Made by a program: the position numbers and the translations under genes. Source: Rikenellaceae bacterium (GTDB taxonomy: Bacteria; Bacteroidota; Bacteroidia; Bacteroidales; UBA932). From it: a DNA stretch of 38,454 nt. The stretch covers positions 1 through 38,454 of the forward strand of contig CAAGIG010000013.1 in NCBI GenBank assembly GCA_900769885.1. Direction: 5' to 3'. Shown in pieces: positions 1-7,732 of the stretch. Within the stretch, counting starts at the first letter, position 1. Each line of letters starts with the position of its first letter. Under the pieces are notes generated by a model, which saw only the letters and a program-made list of their open reading frames with translations, ran no database searches and was not told the origin of the DNA.

Positions 1-20
1 ACACGACGCTCTTCCGATCT
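1..20. other. Illumina adapter remnant (assembly artefact)
   Basis: These 20 bases are identical to the 3' end of the Illumina TruSeq read-1 / universal adapter, which is known sequence. They are immediately followed by in-frame coding sequence of the first gene. They are therefore untrimmed library sequence at a contig edge, not genome. Confidence 0.95.
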
Positions 21-22
21 CA

Positions 23-1711
23 AGAGATTCTTTGCAGTATGCCCAAGATTGTGAAGAGGCTGGATATTTCCCTGCAGGAGGTTTGGACCTTTATCTTTAT
101 ATCGAAACATTAGATGGAGAAAAGATCCGTTACGGTACAAAAGAACCATATCTGACTTCAGCGGGAGACAGTATCACTTTCACCATTAATCCTATCATTT
201 CACCTAAGGATACTTTGCTGTTCGATATCAGCATCGAAAATTCGACCAGAGACAGCGTGGTAAATGTTACTTTAGGGGATGATTTTATGCCAAAGGATGC
301 ACCTGTTTTCGTCTTGGATGGTTTCAGCCCTGAGACAGGAATTGCTACAATTCTGGAGGGTGTGGCTCCAAACAAGATGGCTGTAAATATCAATGCGGCC
401 GGGGTGATTGCAGGTTGTACTATGAAAGTATCGTCTGCTTATCTTGAGTCAAAAGGTTTCCCTGCAGAGGTTGATTTCTTTAATGTTTCACCTGAGGACC
501 AACAGATTATGGAACAATGTGGTCTGGACTGGACAAACGATATGTCGGGACTTACTTTGGCTAATATCGGTTTTAGAAAATTGGCAAACAATCTGGCTTA
601 TATCGATGAAGAATCGCGACTTAATACCTTTGAAATTTCGGTAACTGATGAAAAAGGAAAGAGTGTTACTTCTACCTATATCATAGATGTGGAAAAAGCC
701 TCCATTTCTATTTCCCCTATTTCAGAAGGCAATACCTGGAGCAAATCTACAATTGTAAATATGTCTACAAATGGAGATATCAACAGATTGAAACTTCAGG
801 TTAAGGTTGCAGGCAGTGACGAATGGATTACTCCCAAATATACTTCATCTGTATCAGAAGGAAATATCACTTATAACGTGACCGGTCTGACTCCAGGAAC
901 ACAATACTCTGTAAGAGGTGTTTACAATCTTCACGATACAGGTGAGCTTGCATTTGCAACAGAGGCTGAACTGCAAATGGGTAACAGCGGTTTTGAAAGT
1001 TTCTATTATACTTCAGAAAAGAAAACCTATAAGACTTTGTTCGTTACAACAACAGGATACAGATATATGTTCTATCCTTACGCAATGGGAGAAACTGATA
1101 TCTGGTGGAATACAAACAATGATATAACTGCCCCTGCAAACCACAATGAGGCAGGTTATTTCTACCTGAAATGTTTCCCCGCTGTGACATATACTGTAAG
1201 CGATACATACGGCTGGTCATCCAAATCGGCTGAAATCAGAAGTATTGCGACTAAAAATGGGAATAGTCTTGTTGTGACCAGCGGTAAGAGACAAGGCCAA
1301 CTTTATTGTGACAAGCACGCATTCGCTTCACGTCCTACCAAACTTCAATTCCATTACAAATATGACGCTTATAATAATGACACTTATAAAGTTGTGGTAG
1401 AATTGAGAAATGGGGACAATGTGATTGCATCCAACGAATATACAGCCGGAGCAGCTGCATCCTGGACTCTTGGAGAGATTCCTTTCAATTACTCTTCGAC
1501 AGCAGAAAAAGCTACTTCAATATCGGTATATTTCTACTCTTCTGTAAAATCAGAACCCGATGTGAGAACCCACGAATCTCTAAATTTGTATGTGGAGGAT
1601 GGAGTTCTGGAATTCAGTAATGCCGGAAGTTCATTGAGCACCAACAGAAATGGTGTAAACTACGGAAGTTGTCTTACAATTGACAATATCAAACTTGTAT
1701 ACGATAAATAA
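23..1711 (+). CDS. PCMD-like surface protein, 5' truncated
   Basis: This is a partial gene. The frame is open through the first genomic base and into the adapter, so the TTG at 32 is not a credible start and the N-terminus (probably a lipoprotein signal) is missing. About 560 codons remain. Residues about 120-225 match a module also present in the next two genes. Residues about 225-310 look like an Fn3 fold (motif LTPGTQYSVRGVY). The last 245 residues begin after a linker QMGNSGFESFYY, which parallels linkers QLPNMNMDEWY and QMPNMSFDDWY before the PCMD domains of two downstream genes. PCMD (putative carbohydrate metabolism domain) is a jelly-roll family of Bacteroidota surface proteins with no proven activity. 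The stop codon overlaps the next start in TAATG, so the genes are probably translationally coupled. Surface location is inferred from the neighbours. Confidence 0.75.
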   Translation, partial: RDSLQYAQDCEEAGYFPAGGLDLYLYIETLDGEKIRYGTKEPYLTSAGDSITFTINPIISPKDTLLFDISIENSTRDSVVNVTLGDDFMPKDAPVFVLDGFSPETGIATILEGVAPNKMAVNINAAGVIAGCTMKVSSAYLESKGFPAEVDFFNVSPEDQQIMEQCGLDWTNDMSGLTLANIGFRKLANNLAYIDEESRLNTFEISVTDEKGKSVTSTYIIDVEKASISISPISEGNTWSKSTIVNMSTNGDINRLKLQVKVAGSDEWITPKYTSSVSEGNITYNVTGLTPGTQYSVRGVYNLHDTGELAFATEAELQMGNSGFESFYYTSEKKTYKTLFVTTTGYRYMFYPYAMGETDIWWNTNNDITAPANHNEAGYFYLKCFPAVTYTVSDTYGWSSKSAEIRSIATKNGNSLVVTSGKRQGQLYCDKHAFASRPTKLQFHYKYDAYNNDTYKVVVELRNGDNVIASNEYTAGAAASWTLGEIPFNYSSTAEKATSISVYFYSSVKSEPDVRTHESLNLYVEDGVLEFSNAGSSLSTNRNGVNYGSCLTIDNIKLVYDK

Positions 1712-3219
1712 TGAAAGATATAAAATTGAAAAATATGAGAAAATTATTTTTATTGCTCCCTCTTTTTGCAATGGTATTGACCGGTTGTAACAATGAGAGA
1801 ATCAAAACAGGAAAGACAGGTGAAGTTATTTTGTCTTTGAAACCTGATGGTGAATTTACAACAATTCTCCGTTCCTCAGCAGATGAGGTGGATGTAAATC
1901 TGTTCAGTGTTCAAATTACCAATACTACAGGTAAGGTTGTACGTTCCTGGGATACATATGCTGAAATTCCAGATGTTATTTTGTTGGAACCCGATTTTTA
2001 TACCATTTCGGCACAATCTCCCGGAGATAAAGTTGTAGCGTGGAACCAACCTATCTATGCCGGAACTCAGGAGTTCGATGTAGAGGCAGGAAAAGTTTAC
2101 AATATTGATTTGGTATGTACTTTGGCAAATATGAAAGTATCTGTGATTTGTACAGATGCGTTCAAAAATGAGCTGGAAGAAGACTACAATATCAAAGTTT
2201 CTACCGATTCAGGTTTCCTTGAATGGACAAAAGATATCGTTGAGCAAGGTGAAGAAATCGCAGGTTTCTTTGAACCGGAGCCAATGACCATTTATATTAA
2301 AGGTACCAGAAAACTTGACGGAAGTATTGTCAGCCACTATTTCCAGGTGAGTGATGTGGCTCCTCGCGACCACCACGTTTTCACTATCGATGTAGTTCAG
2401 ACAGGTCAGGTATCAATGGGTGACGGTATCAGTGTGGACTATACTGTAAATAACCGTCCTGTAGATATTCAGGTTGGTGATTTGGAAGAAAATCCTGTAG
2501 AAGATGATTATTCAGGAAACCCTGTTTTGAAAAGAGTCTCTATTGCAAACGAAGCAGTAGTTCCTACAAATTTAGGTGTAATTACCTTTGAATATGACAG
2601 AAACATCATTCTTGGTGATGCTCAAATCGTTATGGGTGATGTAGAGGTAGTTTCATCTGTTGAAGCAAATATTCTAAGTGTCTCTTTCGATGAACTTAAT
2701 GTTTCAACCACCTACACTTTGGAAATTCCTGAAGGTGCAGTAATCAATCCTATTGACAACCTTTCAGCTTCTGCTCATACCATCTCATTCACAACTGAAG
2801 ATGAAGTGACTGTCGATCCTATCATTATCGATGTGCCCGGTATGAACGGATGTCACGTCATTACCGATACCAACGGTCTTGTTTTTGATTTGAACGTTAC
2901 TGCTGAGTATGGAGTATCATCAATGATTTTTGAGGTCAGATCTCCAATGTTGATTGAATTGTTGGCAGGTTTGGGTGCTGCTTCATCAGTAGATATTGCA
3001 AATATGTCAGCAGAAGAAGAGGAATTCTGGGGTGGAATGTTGAAAGTTTCATCTGCAGCAGTGAAAGATGCTACTCAGGTTACCATTCCTTTGGGTGATT
3101 TGATTTCTCTACTTGGTATGCAGGGCCTTTCTAACATCGAACACTCATTCTATATCAAAGTGGTTGACGCAGAAGGTAATATTCTTGATTCTGATGTGAC
3201 CGTTATGGTTCAAAAATAA
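1711..3219 (+). CDS. DUF4493-type lipoprotein with SbsA-like Ig domain
   Basis: A 502-residue lipoprotein. A signal peptide ends in the lipobox LTGC at Cys26. A second Met at codon 9 (1735) gives a more usual signal length and is an equally good start. After the cysteine comes NNER, an acidic context that suits surface export in Bacteroidota (inference). Residues about 33-245 resemble DUF4493 of Bacteroides lipoproteins: an opening GEVILSL strand, then a TLANMKVSV core. Residues about 262-365 look like a bacterial Ig-like (Big_5/SbsA) domain ending in FTTED. The last 130 residues carry the module shared with both flanking genes. No enzyme motif is visible. It overlaps the previous gene by one base and precedes the next by 12 bases, so it is in the same operon. 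Confidence 0.8.
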   Translation: MKDIKLKNMRKLFLLLPLFAMVLTGCNNERIKTGKTGEVILSLKPDGEFTTILRSSADEVDVNLFSVQITNTTGKVVRSWDTYAEIPDVILLEPDFYTISAQSPGDKVVAWNQPIYAGTQEFDVEAGKVYNIDLVCTLANMKVSVICTDAFKNELEEDYNIKVSTDSGFLEWTKDIVEQGEEIAGFFEPEPMTIYIKGTRKLDGSIVSHYFQVSDVAPRDHHVFTIDVVQTGQVSMGDGISVDYTVNNRPVDIQVGDLEENPVEDDYSGNPVLKRVSIANEAVVPTNLGVITFEYDRNIILGDAQIVMGDVEVVSSVEANILSVSFDELNVSTTYTLEIPEGAVINPIDNLSASAHTISFTTEDEVTVDPIIIDVPGMNGCHVITDTNGLVFDLNVTAEYGVSSMIFEVRSPMLIELLAGLGAASSVDIANMSAEEEEFWGGMLKVSSAAVKDATQVTIPLGDLISLLGMQGLSNIEHSFYIKVVDAEGNILDSDVTVMVQK

Positions 3220-3231
3220 TGCTGTGAGATT

Positions 3232-5349
3232 ATGAAAATCAGAACCTTTAAATATTTCATTTTGACAGTCCTTGCTGTTCTCTTATTCTCTTGTTCAAGA
3301 CAGGAGACTAATGAATTGATTTCCAGAGGTGAGGGTTTGTTGTCATTGAATTTGGGGTATGATCTTGATCCAATTTCTCACGTTAAATCGGAAGATCCTG
3401 TTTTCAAAATCAATATCATTGATGTAAGAAATGGGGTTACTATCAAGCAGATAGATGATCATACAACACTACTTTCCAATCCAATTGTTCTCAGACTTGG
3501 AACATATATCGTCGAGGCGACAAATGGAGAAGATGTAGATGCAGCATTCGAATCTCCATATTATAAAGGACGTGACACAGTCGAACTTGTTGAAGGCCAG
3601 ACTGCTACAGCAGATATTACTTGTACCCTTGCCAATGTTAAAGTTGCAGTGGCGTTTTCGGAGTCGGTTCTTGAGAACTTTACCGTTTATGATGTTACTG
3701 TCAACAACACTTTGGACTCTTTGCTTTTTGATAAGGAAAACAATACCAAAGATGGTTATTTCAAAGCTACAGGAGAGTTACATTGGACCATCAGACTTGT
3801 AAATAAAGATGGCGAGGAGTTTGAAGTGAAGAACTCCATTACCAATGTTCAGCCCAGAGAGTATTATCGCATCTGCTTTGATATTGATGGCAATACCTCT
3901 GTTACTGATGGTGGAGCTTCTTTGGTCATTACATACGATTCGAGTGTGAATGTCAAGGATTATAAAGTGGACATCAATCTTAACAAGAGTGCGATGCCAA
4001 CTGTTACCGATGCTTCGGGAGCTACATTCAATAACGTTGTCAAAGTTCCTCAGGGCGTAGGAATTATTGGTTTGTTGAATATCACAGCTGTCGGTAAAAT
4101 CGATAAAGTGTTCTTGTCCCATTCATCTGAGGATATGGCAAATATGGGTATCCCTGCCAAAATTAACCTTATGGATGTCGATGGTGCTGCCTATTCCCAA
4201 TATGGTCTGTCGTGGAGTGGAATCTCTTATGGCGGTACATCGGGTACTATCGATATGAGAGGTTTGCTTAGTGAACATTTGTCTCTTGGAGAACACGCTA
4301 TGAAGATTGAGGTTATCGATCTTGAACAACAGTATTTGTGTGTGGATGCAATTTTCAATATTGTTCCCGGTGTTGAGGTTTCTATCGGAAATGTCGATCC
4401 CTGGGCACATTTTGCTTACCTTACAGCTCAATACAATACTGATGAAGTTCCTGCAGGACTTGCAGTCCTTTACAAGAGAAGTATTGATGCCGATTGGACT
4501 ACATTGGAGGAAGAGATTGTTTTTGAAGGAAACAAATTCAGAATCAAGATTCCGGGATTGTCTCCTTTGACCTCTTACGATGTGAAAGTTGTGACAGAAA
4601 AAGAATATGATGAGGCGGGTGTTGTTTCATTCACCACAGAGGATGCTCCTCAGTTGCCAAATATGAATATGGATGAATGGTATCAGAGTGGTGATGCCTG
4701 GTTCCCTGCACCCAATGCTGCTTCATTGTTCTGGGATACAGCCAACGGCGGTACTGCCGATTATGGTTATTTCCCTACAGTCAGAGAAGCAGAAAATGTA
4801 GTTTCAGGATATGCAGCCAAACTTTCTTCAATGAAAGTGAAAGTATTGGTTATCACAAAATTTGCTGCTGGTAACCTTTATACAGGTTCATTCGGCAGCG
4901 TGGTGTTGTCAAATGGTGGTGGTGCGATTGTTAACTTCGGTCGTCCTTACACAGGTCGTCCTACCTCTTTGCACGGATATGTAGATTATCGTCCTCAAAT
5001 CGTAGGAGAGTTTTGTGAATCGCAATATCAGGAGTTGCTAAGTGGCAAAAATGACCACGGTCAGATTTTTGTGTCGTTGACCGACTGGACATCTCCAAGG
5101 GAAGTCAACACCACTACAGGCAATTTCTTTGACCCTGTAAACGACCCTTCGGTAATCGCTTACGGTTCATTGACCCTTACAGAAAATACAAATGGTTATA
5201 TAGAATTTGACATTCCTATCGAGTACAGGGATAATCGTAAACCTACTTATATTGTGCTCGTTGCAGCAGCAAGTAAGTATGGTGATTATTTCACAGGAGC
5301 TGTAGGCTCAGAAATGTATGTAGATGAAATGTCCTTTAATTTTGATTAA
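3232..5349 (+). CDS. DUF4493 and PCMD domain lipoprotein
   Basis: A 705-residue lipoprotein with signal peptide and lipobox LFSC (Cys21) followed by SRQETNE. Visible order: DUF4493-like region (about 30-245, with GEGLLSLNL and TLANVKVAV), the module shared with the two genes upstream (about 265-380), an Fn3-like domain (about 380-475, LSPLTSYDVKV), then a PCMD domain (about 478-705) opening with NMNMDEWY and ending with ASKYGDYFTG and a final MYVDEMSFNFD strand. PCMD domains are beta-sandwiches thought to bind carbohydrate, but no catalytic residues are established. It starts 12 bases after the previous gene and ends 2 bases before the barrel gene. It is paralogous over its C-terminal half to the gene at 6104. 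The molecular role is unknown. Confidence 0.82.
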   Translation: MKIRTFKYFILTVLAVLLFSCSRQETNELISRGEGLLSLNLGYDLDPISHVKSEDPVFKINIIDVRNGVTIKQIDDHTTLLSNPIVLRLGTYIVEATNGEDVDAAFESPYYKGRDTVELVEGQTATADITCTLANVKVAVAFSESVLENFTVYDVTVNNTLDSLLFDKENNTKDGYFKATGELHWTIRLVNKDGEEFEVKNSITNVQPREYYRICFDIDGNTSVTDGGASLVITYDSSVNVKDYKVDINLNKSAMPTVTDASGATFNNVVKVPQGVGIIGLLNITAVGKIDKVFLSHSSEDMANMGIPAKINLMDVDGAAYSQYGLSWSGISYGGTSGTIDMRGLLSEHLSLGEHAMKIEVIDLEQQYLCVDAIFNIVPGVEVSIGNVDPWAHFAYLTAQYNTDEVPAGLAVLYKRSIDADWTTLEEEIVFEGNKFRIKIPGLSPLTSYDVKVVTEKEYDEAGVVSFTTEDAPQLPNMNMDEWYQSGDAWFPAPNAASLFWDTANGGTADYGYFPTVREAENVVSGYAAKLSSMKVKVLVITKFAAGNLYTGSFGSVVLSNGGGAIVNFGRPYTGRPTSLHGYVDYRPQIVGEFCESQYQELLSGKNDHGQIFVSLTDWTSPREVNTTTGNFFDPVNDPSVIAYGSLTLTENTNGYIEFDIPIEYRDNRKPTYIVLVAAASKYGDYFTGAVGSEMYVDEMSFNFD

Positions 5350-5351
5350 TT

Positions 5352-6098
5352 ATGAAAAAACTAATCGGTTTAGTTATTTTAAGCTCATTGCTTTCATTCC
5401 CTCTATTTGCGAAGGGAAACAAAACATTTGAAAGAAATATCAGTATTGCAGAAGGTCCTGTATTTATGCCTAAAGGGGAATTTATCTTCGGTGGTACTGT
5501 GTCATACAATAGTTTCAATTTTGATGATTTTGATTTCTTGATGTTGTCAGGAATCAGTGCACAAACTTACAATGTATCTGTAACTCCCAATGTGTATTAC
5601 TCATTTGCAAACAATATGGCAGTGGGTATCAAGTTTGCTTACAAACGTTCATTGGTAGATATCGGAGGAACAAACCTTGGAATCTCTGATGATTTGCAAT
5701 TCTCTATCAAGGATTGGGCAAATCTTCAACAAACTTTCTATGGTGCGGTAGCTTACCGTTACTATATGCCTATCGGACAAAGTTTGAGATTTGGTTTGTT
5801 TACAGATGTAATGCTCAGCGTAGGTGGAGGTCAGGGTAAATTGATCTCAGGTTCAGGTGAGGCTGCAAGCGGTTACTATCAGGATATTTTCGAAGTGGGA
5901 CTTGATGTGGTTCCCGGTCTTGTAGTATTCTTGTCAAACAGTGTTTCTGTTGAGGCTTCTATCGCTGTACTTGGATTGAATTACAAAAAGATAGACCAAA
6001 TCAAGAGTCAGGTTTATGATGGTTCATACGTAAAGACCGGTGCTGACTTCAAGATTAACTTCTTCACTGTTGGTCTGGGTATTAACTTTGTTATTTAA
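5352..6098 (+). CDS. small outer-membrane beta-barrel protein
   Basis: A 248-residue protein with a Sec signal peptide cleaved near LFAKG and no lipobox. The mature part is a run of alternating-pattern strands rich in Gly and aromatic residues (for example NVYYSFANNMAVGIKF and YGAVAYRYYMP), ending in a strand GLGINFVI, as expected for an 8- to 12-strand outer-membrane barrel of the OmpA/OmpX-like type. There is no OmpA peptidoglycan-binding domain. It sits between lipoprotein genes with gaps of 2 and 5 bases, so it is probably the membrane anchor or pore for the lipoproteins made beside it (inference). Family assignment beyond 'outer membrane beta-barrel' is not possible by eye. Confidence 0.8.
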   Translation: MKKLIGLVILSSLLSFPLFAKGNKTFERNISIAEGPVFMPKGEFIFGGTVSYNSFNFDDFDFLMLSGISAQTYNVSVTPNVYYSFANNMAVGIKFAYKRSLVDIGGTNLGISDDLQFSIKDWANLQQTFYGAVAYRYYMPIGQSLRFGLFTDVMLSVGGGQGKLISGSGEAASGYYQDIFEVGLDVVPGLVVFLSNSVSVEASIAVLGLNYKKIDQIKSQVYDGSYVKTGADFKINFFTVGLGINFVI

Positions 6099-6103
6099 CA
6101 AGT

Positions 6104-7711
6104 ATGAAAAGATCGCTTAAATATATTTTTGTATCATTTATCGCGACTTTATTTCTCACTTCTTGTATTGAGAATGATGTTCCATACCCAAGAAGTTTAG
6201 GTAAAATTGTCAAATTCGAGGTTGAGGGGCAAAAAGCCCCTGCCTTGATTGACACAGTTTCCAGAGTAGTGACTGTGTCAATGGAAGAGACAGCAGATTT
6301 GACAAATGTCAAGCTCCTGGTATTCGAAGTTTCAGATAATGTTACAAATGATGTGGAATTGTCCCAATACATAGATTTTACTGAGGAAAACACCTATGTA
6401 CTAGAAACTTATCCGGAACAATCTTATACTTGGACTGTGAATGCTACTCAAGATATCGAAAGATATATCATTGCAGAGAATCAAATCGGAGATGCAGTTT
6501 TTGACCCTGTTTACAGGTCTGCTGTATTTTATGTTACCGAAGGTTTGCAGGATATTCATATTCTCGATATCAAATTGGGACCTGAGGGTTCTGTGATTAC
6601 CCCTGACCCTCGTGAAATCAGAGACTTTATGTCGATGAAGGAGTTCGAGGTTTCATACAGGGATATTGTAGAGACCTGGACTGTAAATGCCTATATGAAG
6701 GATATCCAGATCGAGACATCAACTGCTGACGCCTGGACCAATCACGCATATTTGAGTGGTATCTGTGCTCAGAGTGCATCTAATCCTACCTTTATGTATA
6801 AGGCTGTGAATGATACTCTTTGGAGCAGTGTTCCTGTAGAAGAGGTTACTGTTGACCGTTCTATTATGACTGCTCATATTGCAGGACTTGAGCCCTCTAC
6901 AGAGTATGTGTTTAAGGCTGTTGCAGATGGTATGGAGGGACTGGAGGTTACTTTTGTTACAGAGGAAGGACTTCAGATGCCTAATATGAGTTTTGATGAC
7001 TGGTATCTTGATACTCCTGAAAATCAGGTGGCTGATGGTAAGAGCTGGTTCCCGAATATTGACATTATTGAGAATTATTGGTGGGATTCCGGTAATCAGG
7101 GTGCCAATGTTTTGGGAAGTGCGAATCCTACATCTCCTGAGGATGAATTTGTAATCAGTGGTCGTGCTGTAAGGATGCAGACTGCTTCTATCGTAGGAAA
7201 AATGGCGGGTGGTAATATCTATTCAGGCCAGTTCCTTGAGACAGTTTTGTTCCCTAATGCAGGTGCTAAGGTCGATTTCGGAAGACCATTTACCAACAGA
7301 CCTTCCCGTATGACAGGTTATTATTCGTATACTCCTGCTGTGATTAACAGTGTTAAAGAACCTTATACTGATTTGGAAGGTCAGAATGACATTGGTAGAA
7401 TTTTTGTTATCCTTTATGATACTGAGGAACCATTCAGAGTCGATACATCCAATGGAATTTTCTTGCCACCTTTCACCGATGATATGTATATCGGATATGG
7501 TGAATTGGAGGATAATATTGGAACAGATGGTGAATATCGTCAGTTTACAATTGATATTGTTTATAAGAATAACCGTAAACCCAAATATTGTGCAGTCGTG
7601 GCAGTTGCCTCAAAATATGCAGATTACTTTACCGGTGGTATCGGTAGTTTGATGTATGTAGATGAGTTTGCATTTGAATACGATGAAAATGTTATTTGGG
7701 AAAATCAATAA
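6104..7711 (+). CDS. PCMD domain lipoprotein
   Basis: A 535-residue lipoprotein with lipobox FLTSC (Cys21) followed by IENDVPYP. Two repeated beta-rich segments come first (about 35-115 and 120-195), each with a 'W-T-V-N-A' strand, then an Fn3-like unit (about 200-285, LEPSTEYVFKAV). The C-terminal 240 residues are a PCMD domain that aligns by eye along its whole length with that of the gene at 3232: NMSFDDWY start, GGNIYSGQF, VDFGRPFTNRPS, NNRKPKY, ASKYADYFTGG, and MYVDEFAFEYD end. It lacks the DUF4493 region of its paralogue, so the N-terminus has been exchanged or replaced. It starts 5 bases after the barrel gene. Surface location and carbohydrate binding are inferences. Confidence 0.82.
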   Translation: MKRSLKYIFVSFIATLFLTSCIENDVPYPRSLGKIVKFEVEGQKAPALIDTVSRVVTVSMEETADLTNVKLLVFEVSDNVTNDVELSQYIDFTEENTYVLETYPEQSYTWTVNATQDIERYIIAENQIGDAVFDPVYRSAVFYVTEGLQDIHILDIKLGPEGSVITPDPREIRDFMSMKEFEVSYRDIVETWTVNAYMKDIQIETSTADAWTNHAYLSGICAQSASNPTFMYKAVNDTLWSSVPVEEVTVDRSIMTAHIAGLEPSTEYVFKAVADGMEGLEVTFVTEEGLQMPNMSFDDWYLDTPENQVADGKSWFPNIDIIENYWWDSGNQGANVLGSANPTSPEDEFVISGRAVRMQTASIVGKMAGGNIYSGQFLETVLFPNAGAKVDFGRPFTNRPSRMTGYYSYTPAVINSVKEPYTDLEGQNDIGRIFVILYDTEEPFRVDTSNGIFLPPFTDDMYIGYGELEDNIGTDGEYRQFTIDIVYKNNRKPKYCAVVAVASKYADYFTGGIGSLMYVDEFAFEYDENVIWENQ

Positions 7712-7732
7712 CCACTTATATTTAATTTAATT

